Below, piece after piece: positions 50,765-58,617 of a DNA stretch of 64,000 bases. Position 1 is the first letter of the stretch. Each line of letters opens with the position of its first letter. Position numbers and translations under genes: made by a program. Origin of the DNA: Amycolatopsis oliviviridis (GTDB taxonomy: Bacteria > Actinomycetota > Actinomycetes > Mycobacteriales > Pseudonocardiaceae); the NCBI RefSeq assembly GCF_014654365.1, contig NZ_BNAY01000002.1:1117728-1181727 (forward strand), read 5' to 3'. The notes below the pieces were generated by a model. That model made no database searches and was not told where the DNA came from. It saw nothing but the letters and a program-made list of their open reading frames with translations.

Positions 50765-51930
50765 GACGGGTCTCGTGGCGGCGTGCCCTGGTCGCGGTCG
50801 CGGTTCTCGCCGGCTCGGTGGTGGCCGTCCCGGATGCGGCGGCGGGCCCGGCCGAGACCGGGCCGCGCGACGAGTCGCTGGACTTCCGTTTCCCTGCGGC
50901 GGACCTGGTGCGGGTGCCGGAGACGAACACCTACGTCGCGGTCGGCGCGAGCGTCCCCGGTACCAAGCTGCCCTATACGAAGGTCGAGTTCGCCGGCGGG
51001 GCGTTCCAGCGCCGCGGTGCGATCGACGGTGACGCCTGGGAGGACGTCACGTTCCCCGCCGGTTACTGGGCGAGGCCGGACTCTCCACTGTGGACACCAG
51101 CGATGTTCGCGCGCCAGGAGGACGGCCGAGTCGTCTACTACGTCTTCTACAGCGCGGCACTGCCAGGCCCCGAACCCGCGGGCCAGGCGAAACACTGTAT
51201 CGGTTACGCGACGTCGTTACACGCGACGGGAGGGTTCGTCGCGAACGCCGATCCGCTGTTCTGCCCGGAGCGCGGGTGGGCGATCGACGCCGACGTGAGC
51301 AGAGGGCAGGGCGAAGCCTGGCTGACCCTGCGCAACGGGGCGTGGACGCAGAACCGCGTCACGGCCCTGGGCGCCGCCAAACTGGACTTCGACCGGTCTC
51401 GCCACGTGCGGCGGTTGTCGGAGGCCGACGCGAAGAAGCTCATCGACAACGCGGATCTCGAGTGGACACACCACAACAGCCCGCCGGACGACGTCCTCAC
51501 GATCGAGAATCCCAACGCCGTGCGCATCGACGGGGAGTGGTACCTCTTCCATTCAGGGAACAACTGGTACGCGAACCGCTATTCCACCGGCGTCGCCTAT
51601 TGCGGGACGGCGTTGACCGGCAACCGGTGCACTCCGATGTACCACCAGCGCGCGTACTTCTCCTACGAGCCCGACCCCGACGGCGAGCCGAGGTTCCGGC
51701 CGGGCCTGCCCGAGCGTCACCGCAAGAAGAACCTGCCGGGCAACAAGCGAGGACCCGGTGCCTTCGACGCGTTCCAAGCACCGGACGGCTCCTGGTGGGC
51801 CGCGTGGAACTACATCACCGACGCGAGCCCTCTCCCCCACGAAGACCCGTCTCCGGAGCGACGAAGCAGAATCGGACGGCTGACCAAGACCGGCGGCGGG
51901 GCCACCGCCGAGTTCACCGTGAACTGGTGA
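50761..51930 (+). CDS. Secreted five-bladed beta-propeller (GH43-like) protein
   Basis: 389 residues with a signal peptide (ALVAVAVLAGSVVAVPDAAA). The body shows GH43/32/62-type blade repeats: LWTPAMFARQEDGRVVYYVF, AIDADVSRGQGEAWLTLRNG, AVRIDGEWYLFHSGN and GPGAFDAFQAPDGSWWAAWN. It would hydrolyse or bind arabinan/xylan-type glycans outside the cell. The catalytic acids of the family cannot be assigned with confidence. It is translationally coupled to the EEP gene, so the two exported products probably work together. Confidence 0.82.
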   Translation: MRRVSWRRALVAVAVLAGSVVAVPDAAAGPAETGPRDESLDFRFPAADLVRVPETNTYVAVGASVPGTKLPYTKVEFAGGAFQRRGAIDGDAWEDVTFPAGYWARPDSPLWTPAMFARQEDGRVVYYVFYSAALPGPEPAGQAKHCIGYATSLHATGGFVANADPLFCPERGWAIDADVSRGQGEAWLTLRNGAWTQNRVTALGAAKLDFDRSRHVRRLSEADAKKLIDNADLEWTHHNSPPDDVLTIENPNAVRIDGEWYLFHSGNNWYANRYSTGVAYCGTALTGNRCTPMYHQRAYFSYEPDPDGEPRFRPGLPERHRKKNLPGNKRGPGAFDAFQAPDGSWWAAWNYITDASPLPHEDPSPERRSRIGRLTKTGGGATAEFTVNW

Positions 51931-51968
51931 CCCGAGGACCGCCCGCAGTTGACCGGCGGTCCGCATGG

Positions 51969-52367
51969 TCACGCACGCCGGTTGTCGTAGTGCTCCTGGG
52001 CGGCGAGGAGTTCTTCGCCGTGCCGTCCGAACCATCCGAGGAGATCGGTCAGCGGTCCGGCCAGGCTGACGCCGAGTTCCGTCAGGCTGTAGGTCACCTG
52101 GGGCGGAGTGGTGGACGCCACCTCGCGGGAGACGAGCCCGGCTCGGCCCAGTGCTTTGAGGTTCTGCGACAGCATCTTCTGGCTGATTCCGCCGATTCGG
52201 GCGTGCAGACGCGCGAAGCGGTGCGGACCGCTGACGAGGGCCGACACGATGAGTGTCGCCCAGCGGCTCGTGGTCTGGTCGATGATCGGCCTGAGCGCGC
52301 ACTTCTGGTCGAAGGTGTCGTGGGCCAGGAGCCTGTCGGCCGTCGCCCTTTGTTCGGTTTCCATCAC
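51969..52367 (-). CDS. HxlR-family transcriptional regulator
   Basis: 132 residues. The winged helix is typical: CALRPIIDQTTSRWATLIVS, HARIGGISQKMLSQNLKALG and ASTTPPQVTYSLTELG. A cysteine (QKCALRP) lies just before the domain, where redox-sensing HxlR members have theirs. It is divergent from an SDR gene, with a palindrome (52385-52396) between, suggesting that it represses both. Confidence 0.92.
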   Translation of the reverse strand: MMETEQRATADRLLAHDTFDQKCALRPIIDQTTSRWATLIVSALVSGPHRFARLHARIGGISQKMLSQNLKALGRAGLVSREVASTTPPQVTYSLTELGVSLAGPLTDLLGWFGRHGEELLAAQEHYDNRRA

Positions 52368-52384
52368 CGCAGCAGGTTACAAAA

Positions 52385-52396
52385 AAGTACGTACTT
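52385..52396. promoter_or_regulatory. HxlR-type operator AAGTACGTACTT
   Basis: A perfect 12-bp palindrome lies in the 90-bp gap between the divergent hxlR and SDR genes, next to an A-run rare in this genome. GTAC-centred palindromes are typical targets of HxlR/YodB proteins. Binding is inferred. Confidence 0.65.
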
Positions 52397-52457
52397 CCCG
52401 AAGGAAAGCAGCTTTATTACGGTGACTCTCACAAGATCGAACCGGCAAGGAGTCACT

Positions 52458-53207
52458 GTGAGCAGCAACAACGCGCGTACGGCGATCGTCACGGGCGCTT
52501 CGAAGGGCTTGGGTGCGGGGATGGCCAAGGCCTTGGCCGAGACCGGCGCCGCCGTGGTGGTGAACTACCGAGAGGACGTGGAGGGCGCCGACCGGGTGGT
52601 CGCGGAGATCACCGCGAAGGGCGGCCAGGCTGTCGCGGTCCAGGCTGACGTGTCGAGCGGAGACGACGTACGCCATCTCTTCGGACAGGCGCGCGAGGCG
52701 TACGGCCCTGTCGACGTGCTCGTGAACAACGCGGCTGTCGCCACCTTCGCGCCACTGTCGGATATCACCGAGGACGAGTTCCAGCGCGAGATGACCACGA
52801 ACCTGCTGGGCACGATCCTGACGACGCAGGCCCTGGCCGCTCAAGACGACATCGACGCCGCGTCGATCGTCAACGTCTCGACGGCCGGCGCGGTCACCCT
52901 TCCCCAGTACGCCTCGCTGTACGTCGCCTCCAAGAGCGCTGTCAACGCCTTCACCATCGTCGCGGCCAAGGAACTGGGTCCACGGGGCATCCGGGTCAAC
53001 GCGATCATGCCCGGACCGTCCGACACCGAAGGCACCCGGGCCATGGGATACGCCGGGTCGGATCAGGAAGCACAAGCGATCGCCGCCACGCCCCTGGGCC
53101 GTTCGGGCACCCCCGGAGACTACGGCCCGCTCGTCGCCTTCCTGGCCTCCGACGACGCGCGCTGGATCACCGGGGACGTCATCCTCGCTTCCGGTGGCCT
53201 GCGCTGA
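52458..53207 (+). CDS. SDR-family oxidoreductase
   Basis: 249 residues from the GTG at 52458 (CAAGGAG upstream). The classical SDR landmarks are TAIVTGASKGLGAGMAKALA (cofactor), LVNNAAVATF, the catalytic Ser in IVNVSTAGA and YVASKSAVNAF (Tyr-x-x-x-Lys), and RVNAIMPGPSDTEG. The Arg of NYREDVEG suggests an NADP preference. The divergent HxlR regulator and GTAC palindrome are typical of aldehyde/quinone-inducible reductases. The substrate is unknown. Confidence 0.92.
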   Translation: MSSNNARTAIVTGASKGLGAGMAKALAETGAAVVVNYREDVEGADRVVAEITAKGGQAVAVQADVSSGDDVRHLFGQAREAYGPVDVLVNNAAVATFAPLSDITEDEFQREMTTNLLGTILTTQALAAQDDIDAASIVNVSTAGAVTLPQYASLYVASKSAVNAFTIVAAKELGPRGIRVNAIMPGPSDTEGTRAMGYAGSDQEAQAIAATPLGRSGTPGDYGPLVAFLASDDARWITGDVILASGGLR

Positions 53208-53451
53208 CACATCCGCGACCACACCCAGCTTGTCCAGCGGTGGAAGTGAAGAAGCCCAGAACTACTGAAGTCCCCACCGCAGCGGTTGTGACAAGGAACC
53301 AGAAAGACCGCTACACCAAAAACCGGTCCGCAGCGGACTTCTCCTATTATCGGCACACCAGAGCAAACGGAGCCCGACCGCGATTGACACCAAAGCGAAA
53401 TTGCCGCCGAAGAACCACTATCCCTGCGGGCCGGAAGCGATGTCGATGTTG

Positions 53452-53525
53452 TGGGCCGGGTCGGGCTCGAACCGACGGCCAAGGGATTATGAGTCCCCTG
53501 CTCTAACCAACTGAGCTACCGGCCC
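53452..53525 (-). tRNA. tRNA with CAT anticodon (Met elongator, or Ile2)
   Basis: On the minus strand GGGCCGGTAGCTCAGTTGGT starts a 74-base cloverleaf: 7-bp acceptor GGGCCGG/CCGGCCC, D-arm GCTC..GAGC, anticodon arm GGGGA-CTCATAA-TCCCT and T-arm GTCGG-TTCGAGC-CCGAC. No CCA is encoded. CAT fits elongator tRNA-Met; the lysidine-modified tRNA-Ile2 shares this loop, so identity is not settled by the anticodon. Confidence 0.93.
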
Positions 53526-53786
53526 CAAGGGTGTCCTGACACCTCCGCGGGAGCCGCCCCGGCCCGGATCAGCCGGGTTTGCGAACGCACAGAAGTCCCA
53601 GTTCGCTCCAAGTTATCACAGCGCTCACCTGCCACGATCGCCTGGTCGTAAGACTCGCGAGAGGCGGTCTAGGCCAAACAGCTGGTTTCCGGCACAGGGC
53701 AAAGCCTGCTCGTCTAGGTTGCAAAGACCAACGCCGAGCGGCTCGCCGCCCGGGACACGCTGACCATCGGGACGGGCCTGGACGTC

Positions 53787-53966
53787 ATGCCCGTCGGCAG
53801 GGAGGCGCTCGTGGCGAGTTCGGTCGCCATCGGGCTCGGTCTCGTGGCCGCCCTCGGCGCCGCGTTGTCACTGAGGGCGAGCGTCCGGGCACTGCGGCGA
53901 GCCAGTCTCCGTGTCGACACGATCCTCGCCGACGAACTGGACGACCGGCCGCCGCCGCAGCCCTAG
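53787..53966 (+). CDS. Small membrane protein, possibly truncated
   Basis: 59 residues from the ATG at 53787. One membrane helix (ALVASSVAIGLGLVAALGAA) is followed by an amphipathic stretch (SVRALRRASLRVDTILADEL) and a Pro-rich end. Coding-like sequence continues upstream in frame (NAERLAARDTLTIGTGLD) to a TAG with no start codon, so the gene may have lost its 5' end. No ribosome site precedes the ATG. Confidence 0.4.
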   Translation: MPVGREALVASSVAIGLGLVAALGAALSLRASVRALRRASLRVDTILADELDDRPPPQP

Positions 53967-53988
53967 CTTCAGTGTCCTTTTTGGATGG

Positions 53989-54516
53989 TCAGCTGCCCAG
54001 GCCCGAGCCGCCACCAGGAGGACTGGTCGGCGCTTCGGTAGTCGTCGTCGGTACAGGCGTCGTAGTCGGCAGAGTGGTTTTCGTCGGGGTGGTTGACGAC
54101 TTCGGCGGTGTCTGTGTCGTCGGTGGCGTCGGTGTCGTCGGTGTCGTCACCGGCGCACCGCCGTAAGCCGCGTAGCTGAACCAGATCGCCCCGCCCGCCT
54201 TCGGCGTGGTCTGGTTGAACATCGCCCGCACCTGGAACGTGGTCGCCGTGTACGAACCCTGCACCGTGTTCAGCATGTACGCGTTGAACTGTCCCGGCGT
54301 GTTCGCCGACACGACCACCACCGCCGGGACCGCCCCCAGCGCGTGCTGCACGGTGCACATCCCGGCGCTGTCGGTCACACACGACGTCTCAGCGGCCTGC
54401 ACACTCGGTGCCGGCGACGGGCCGATTGCACCGGATGTCCCGGCGAACACCGTGCCCCCGGCCGCGGCGACCGCCAGCCCCGCCACGGCGAGCGCGGCCC
54501 TTTCCCTGGTCCTCAT
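53989..54516 (-). CDS. Secreted protein with Thr/Pro-rich C-terminus, hypothetical
   Basis: 175 residues from the ATG at 54516 (GGGAGGA upstream). A signal peptide (LAVAGLAVAAAGGTVFAG) leads to a compact beta-rich domain with two Cys (TSCVTDSAGMCTVQHALGAV, then FQVRAMFNQTTPKAGGAIWF), then about 50 residues of Thr/Pro repeats likely to span the wall or be glycosylated. It lies 65 bp after the VTC gene on the same strand, with a CGTAAC-type promoter between. Its role is unknown. Confidence 0.75.
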   Translation of the reverse strand: MRTRERAALAVAGLAVAAAGGTVFAGTSGAIGPSPAPSVQAAETSCVTDSAGMCTVQHALGAVPAVVVVSANTPGQFNAYMLNTVQGSYTATTFQVRAMFNQTTPKAGGAIWFSYAAYGGAPVTTPTTPTPPTTQTPPKSSTTPTKTTLPTTTPVPTTTTEAPTSPPGGGSGLGS

Positions 54517-54559
54517 GATCGTCCTCCCTCTGTCCGGGCCTGAGGGCCCAACAGCAGGG

Positions 54560-54586
54560 GTCGACCGCCGCGGCACGATCGTTACG
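54560..54586 (-). promoter_or_regulatory. CGTAAC-type ECF promoter for the secreted protein
   Basis: Minus strand: CGTAAC (54586-54581), 17 bases, CGAC (54563-54560), about 45 bp before the ATG at 54516. The spacing equals the sites at 37720 and 39271. Confidence 0.5.
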
Positions 54587-55346
54587 CCACCCCGAGCCGC
54601 CGCAGCGCCGGTCGCCACCGGTTCCCGCCGGTCGCCAGCCCCAGCGCCACCAGGCCCGCGCAGTACTTGCTCACCGACTGCTCCCGGATCCGCAGTTTCG
54701 CCAGCGCCTCGGTGACGCTGTTGCGCTCGGAAGCCGACTTCACCTCCAGCAGCACCAGGTCGCCCCCGGCGGCGAGGCTCCGCGAACCCGAACGCCAGAC
54801 CAGCGACGTGTCGCAGGTGATCCGGGCGTCGGCGGTGACGAGGGTGGTGCGCCGGTAGTCGGTGACCAGCGCGGGAGCCAGCGGCCGGGGCGCGGGGCGG
54901 CCGTAGGCGGCGGTGAGGGCATCGTCGAGGAACGTCAACGCGGGCGCGGTCAGGCCGTGCGCGGCCTCGGCCGGATGCGGGCGGCGGACCTTGACCGTTT
55001 CGTCGCGCCGTCCGCTGACCTTGAGCTCGCAGTAGGTGTCGGCCGAGTCGGTGTAGGTGCGTGTGCGGATCTTGAACCGGCGCCGCCGGTCCTGCCGGTG
55101 CGCTCGGAAGATCGCCAGATCCGGTGTGTCGAAGTAGGTCGACGAGTAGCCGAACACCCGCTGCCCGTCGATCTCCAGGCACCGCGACGACAGCGCCTCG
55201 ATCACCGCCAGGAAGTCGTTGAGCGACAGGACGTACTTGCGGTCCGTCCGGCTCATCAGCCCGCTCGTGGCGACGACTTCGGCCAGCGAAAGCGACGGGA
55301 GTCCTTTCGCCACCGCCGCGACGGTGGCCGTTCCACGCCCGCTCAC
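54582..55346 (-). CDS. VTC-domain (polyphosphate polymerase-like) protein
   Basis: 254 residues. The VTC tunnel-fold pattern of basic and acidic strands is visible: SRTDRKYVLSLNDFLAVIEA, FGYSSTYFDTPDLAIFRAHR, RRRRFKIRTRTY, CELKVSGRRDETVKVRR and LLEVKSASERNSVTEALAKL. Yeast Vtc4 makes polyphosphate with this fold. Bacterial VTC proteins are usually next to DUF4956 membrane proteins and CotH-like kinases. Its GTG overlaps the DUF4956 stop (GTGA). No CotH gene is seen here. Confidence 0.88.
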   Translation of the reverse strand: MSGRGTATVAAVAKGLPSLSLAEVVATSGLMSRTDRKYVLSLNDFLAVIEALSSRCLEIDGQRVFGYSSTYFDTPDLAIFRAHRQDRRRRFKIRTRTYTDSADTYCELKVSGRRDETVKVRRPHPAEAAHGLTAPALTFLDDALTAAYGRPAPRPLAPALVTDYRRTTLVTADARITCDTSLVWRSGSRSLAAGGDLVLLEVKSASERNSVTEALAKLRIREQSVSKYCAGLVALGLATGGNRWRPALRRLGVA

Positions 55347-55927
55347 CGATGCCCCGCCGGAGCGCCGTGGACGACCGGGGCGGTGTCCGGCCGGAACCGG
55401 ACGTCGACGACGGTGACCTCGCGGACATAGTCCACTTCGGACACAGTGTGCCGCACGACCGTCCCGCCGAGCCGTGCCCGCAGTTCCATCAGCATGGTCT
55501 GCTCGTCGGGATACACGGTGTCGAGCACGACCGTCCGCCGCTGCGGGCCGCGCGTGCGCGAAGGGTGGTCGGCAACGTACATGACGCCGAGCAGCAGCAC
55601 GTTGAACGCGGCGACGATCCGCCAGTCCGCGGACGGCAGCCCGTTCACCAGCCCCAGTACCAGCGCGACGAAGTAGTACGCGACCTCCTGCTGGCTGATC
55701 GAATCGGACCGCAGGCGGATGATCGACAGAACGCCGAACAGGCCGAGTCCCAGTGCGCTCGCGGTCGACACGGACAGCAGCACCGCGACCGAAACGCAGA
55801 CGCCGACGTTCAGCGCGAGATAGGCGCAGGCGAGGTCACCGCGGTGGTGACGACGAGCGTAGATGCCGTAGGCGAGAATGACGGCGACGACGAGGTCGAC
55901 GGCCAGATGAAGCAGTGTCGTGGTCAT
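55343..55927 (-). CDS. DUF4956 membrane protein
   Basis: 194 residues from the ATG at 55927 (GTG at 55936 possible). Four to five membrane helices (LHLAVDLVVAVILAYGIYAR to IVAAFNVLLLGVMYVA) contain the DUF4956 core SALGLGLFGVLSIIRLRSDS. A cytoplasmic beta domain follows (RTVVLDTVYPDEQTML). DUF4956 proteins pair with VTC proteins, probably as the membrane partner of the polymerase. It is coupled to the VTC gene. Confidence 0.88.
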   Translation of the reverse strand: MTTTLLHLAVDLVVAVILAYGIYARRHHRGDLACAYLALNVGVCVSVAVLLSVSTASALGLGLFGVLSIIRLRSDSISQQEVAYYFVALVLGLVNGLPSADWRIVAAFNVLLLGVMYVADHPSRTRGPQRRTVVLDTVYPDEQTMLMELRARLGGTVVRHTVSEVDYVREVTVVDVRFRPDTAPVVHGAPAGHR

Positions 55928-55984
55928 GAAAACCACTGTGCCACTGGAAGAAGAGACCGTCGTGAGAGCCGGATGAGAACCGTC

Positions 55985-56650
55985 TCATCCGGACTCACCG
56001 AGCCGGTACCCCATCCCCCGCACGGTTTCGATCCGTTCCGCACCGATCTTCCCGCGCAGGTAACGGATGTAGACGTCCACCACGTTCGATCCCGGGTCGA
56101 AGTCGAAGCCCCAGACCCCGCCGAGCAACTGCTCGCGGGACAGCACCTGACCGCGGTTGCGCAGCAGGGTCTCCAGCAGCGCGAACTCGCGCGCGGTGAG
56201 ATCCTTCTCCTCCCCCGCCACCGAAACCTTCCGCGTCCGCAGATCGAGCGAGAGCTCTCCTGCCCGCAGCACCGCGGGCTCCGAGTCGGGATTTCCCCGC
56301 AGCCGCAACCGGATCCGGGCCAGCAGTTCTTCGAACGCGAAGGGCTTGGCCAGATAGTCGTCGGCGCCGCCGGACAGCCCGGCGACCCGGTCGACCACGC
56401 TGTCCCGTGCGGTCAGGATGATCACCGGCACCGTCCGGCCCGCGGCGCGCAGAGCGCGCAACAGATCCGAGCCGTCGAGGTCCGGGAGCCCGAGATCGAG
56501 GACGACCAGGTCGTGCGCGCCGGTCAGCGCCTCGGTCAGCCCTTCGGAGCCGGTCCGCACCCAGCGGGTCGCGAAACCCTGTGCCCGCAGGCCCTTTTCG
56601 ACGAACGCGCCGATCCGGGCGGAGTCCTCCACCACCAGCACACTGGTCAC
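55985..56650 (-). CDS. OmpR-family response regulator
   Basis: 221 residues from a GTG. The receiver has VVEDSARIG, the phospho-Asp in LVVLDLGLPDLDG and the Lys in DDYLAKPFAFEEL. The winged helix reads KDLTAREFALLETLLRNRGQ and VDVYIRYLRGKIGAERIETV. It overlaps the kinase stop (GTGA). Confidence 0.95.
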   Translation of the reverse strand: MTSVLVVEDSARIGAFVEKGLRAQGFATRWVRTGSEGLTEALTGAHDLVVLDLGLPDLDGSDLLRALRAAGRTVPVIILTARDSVVDRVAGLSGGADDYLAKPFAFEELLARIRLRLRGNPDSEPAVLRAGELSLDLRTRKVSVAGEEKDLTAREFALLETLLRNRGQVLSREQLLGGVWGFDFDPGSNVVDVYIRYLRGKIGAERIETVRGMGYRLGESG

Positions 56651-58038
56651 CGGTCCGTACCTCCCGCGACAGGGATCTCCATGGTGAACCGCGCGCCTTC
56701 GCCGGGCACGGTGTCGAGCAGGACGCGGCCGCCGTGCGCCTCGGCGATCGCGGCGACGATCGCCAGGCCGAGTCCGGCGCCGTCGTCGCCGCTCGAATTG
56801 CTGCCGCGTTTGAACCGTTCGAAGATCCGGCTCCGCGAATCGGGAGGGACGCCTTCCCCGGTGTCCCGGACCCAGAGGCGCGCCGTCGCCGCGGTGACCT
56901 CCGAACCGAGGGCGATCTCCTGTCCCGGCGAGGTGTGCCGGACGGCGTTGGAGACCAATTGCAGCAAGGCTTGCGTGAGCCGCTGGCCGTCGGCGCGGAC
57001 GGTCACCTCGGCGACGGCGTCCAGCCGCCAGACCCGGTCGGCGAGCGGACGGGACTTGGCGAGGGTCTCGACGGTGAGATCGGCGAGGTCGGTGTCGCCG
57101 GGCGCGAGGAAGTCCGGGCTGCCGGATTTCGCGAGTACCAGCAGGTCGTCCACGATCCGTTGCATCCGCCCGAGTTCGTCGAGGACCAGATGCCGGGTGG
57201 CCGCGTTCTCCTCGGGGTCCTCCCCCATCAGCTCGATGTGGCCGCGGACGATCGTGATCGGCGTACGCAGCTCGTGACCGGCGTCGTCGATGAAGTCACG
57301 TTGACCGGCGAAGGCGCTTTCGAGCCGGTCGAGCATCGTGTTGAAGGTGCGTCCGAGCGCGGCGACGTCGTCCGAACCGCGGACCTCGATCCGGCGGGAA
57401 AGGTCGGTCTCGCCGATCTGTTCGGCGGCCAGGCGGACCTCCCGCACCGGCGCGAGGATGCGGCCGGCGACCAGCCAGCCGATCAGCCCGGCCAGCACCA
57501 GCGCGGCGCCCGACATCGCGGCCATCACGCCGACGACGTCGTTGATCTCGCCCGCGGCGTGGTCGACGAACTCGACGATCACCAGGGCGCCCCGGCCGGG
57601 CGCACCGTCGATGGTCACCGGGACGACTCCGTATCGCGCGGAGCCGACCGCCGTGGTGACCGTGCCGTACGCCGGGCTCGTCACCCGGGAGAGGTCGGCG
57701 ACGAACTTCGGATCGGTATCGAGCCGGACCGGGGGCTCGATCGCGCTCCGCCTCGACGCGGCACCGTCGATGATCGAGAAGAACGTCTCGTACTTTTCCG
57801 GCAGATTCCGTTCCAGATGACGGCCGAGGACGGCCTCGACGGTGACGGGCTGCCCGGCGGGCCGGGCGTCCGGCGACGCCAGGAAGGCCCGGAGCTTTCC
57901 GGTCTCGTGCGCGATCTCGTTGTCGAGCCGCTGGTCGAGCTGGTTGTGCAGGACGGTGCGGGTCGCCAGCAGCGAACCGGCCAGCGCGAGCAGCACGACC
58001 AGCAGGACCCAGGCGAGGATCCGGGCGCGGGCGCTCAT
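56647..58038 (-). CDS. HAMP-domain sensor histidine kinase
   Basis: 463 residues. TM1 (ILAWVLLVVLLALAGSLLAT), an extracellular sensor of about 130 residues, TM2 (GAALVLAGLIGWLVAGRILA), HAMP, HisKA (FIDDAGHELRTPITIVRGHI) and HATPase (QLVSNAVRHTSPG, VRDTGEGVPP, GAGLGLAIVAAIAEAHGG). It partners the OmpR regulator. An Asp/His-rich exported peptide gene ends 9 bp upstream, possibly part of the same operon. Confidence 0.94.
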   Translation of the reverse strand: MSARARILAWVLLVVLLALAGSLLATRTVLHNQLDQRLDNEIAHETGKLRAFLASPDARPAGQPVTVEAVLGRHLERNLPEKYETFFSIIDGAASRRSAIEPPVRLDTDPKFVADLSRVTSPAYGTVTTAVGSARYGVVPVTIDGAPGRGALVIVEFVDHAAGEINDVVGVMAAMSGAALVLAGLIGWLVAGRILAPVREVRLAAEQIGETDLSRRIEVRGSDDVAALGRTFNTMLDRLESAFAGQRDFIDDAGHELRTPITIVRGHIELMGEDPEENAATRHLVLDELGRMQRIVDDLLVLAKSGSPDFLAPGDTDLADLTVETLAKSRPLADRVWRLDAVAEVTVRADGQRLTQALLQLVSNAVRHTSPGQEIALGSEVTAATARLWVRDTGEGVPPDSRSRIFERFKRGSNSSGDDGAGLGLAIVAAIAEAHGGRVLLDTVPGEGARFTMEIPVAGGTDR

Positions 58039-58047
58039 CGGCCCCGC

Positions 58048-58323
58048 TCAGTCGTCGAGGTCGAGGTCGAAATGGTCGTCACCGTCGTCGTCATGGTCAT
58101 CGACATCATCGGGGTCGTCGTCGTGCCCGGCCAGCCGTGGTGGGACGACGGCGGGCGGGGCGCCTGCCTCCCCCGGCCCGGTGACGGCCTGCCCGGCCGG
58201 GGCGACGACGGCGGGGCCGAGGTCGGGCGGCGAGGCGGCGGTGGCCGCGATGACGGCGAACGTGCCGGTGGCCGCCACCACGACGGCGGCGACCCCGGCC
58301 AGGACGATGATTCGGACTCGCAT
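58048..58323 (-). CDS. Small exported/membrane-anchored Asp/His-rich protein
   Basis: 91 residues. An N-terminal signal or anchor (IIVLAGVAAVVVAATGTFAV) is followed by an Ala/Pro/Gly linker and a final 28 residues made almost entirely of Asp with interspersed His (GHDDDPDDVDDHDDDGDDHF). Such a tail could bind divalent cations. It is the first gene before a HAMP kinase and OmpR regulator on the same strand. A metal-sensing or metal-buffering role is a guess from composition. Confidence 0.7.
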   Translation of the reverse strand: MRVRIIVLAGVAAVVVAATGTFAVIAATAASPPDLGPAVVAPAGQAVTGPGEAGAPPAVVPPRLAGHDDDPDDVDDHDDDGDDHFDLDLDD

Positions 58324-58390
58324 GCCGTCCAGGCTGCCCGGCGCGGGTGAGCCGCCGATGACGACTCGATGAGAACTTTCTCATCCGCCT

Positions 58391-58570
58391 CGGGTGGGTC
58401 GTGAGTGGTCGCGGGACAGGTCCGTGAAGGCTCGGCGCCCCACATGCACCAGCAACCACAGCGGCCGCGCGTGAAGGCCCCCTTCACGCGGCTGAGCCGA
58501 GGGAAGGGGGCCTTCACGCGCTTCAGGTAGGTAAGTGTCGTTCTAACCCCACTTGCCACTCACGACCCCC
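58391..58570. repeat. Mixed repeat locus: family B sequences flanking a family A palindrome
   Basis: A partial family B unit (GTCGTGAGTGG) starts near 58399. A family A hairpin occupies 58467-58521. A reverse-oriented family B unit (GTAAGTGTCGTTCTAAC and CCACTCACGAC) occupies about 58530-58566. The left arm of the A unit differs from the usual sequence at two bases and can fold on itself (CGCGTGAAGG/CCTTCACGCG). It lies between the ends of no convergent genes but downstream of the NmrA-like gene. Confidence 0.75.
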
Positions 58571-58617
58571 TGTACCGAAGACTCACCGGCGCCCCTCGCG
58601 TCATGGCGGCCGCGCGG

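Noticed and set aside
53240..53506. An 88-residue plus-strand frame overlapping the tRNA
   Set aside because: It runs into the tRNA gene on the other strand and its composition is random-like.
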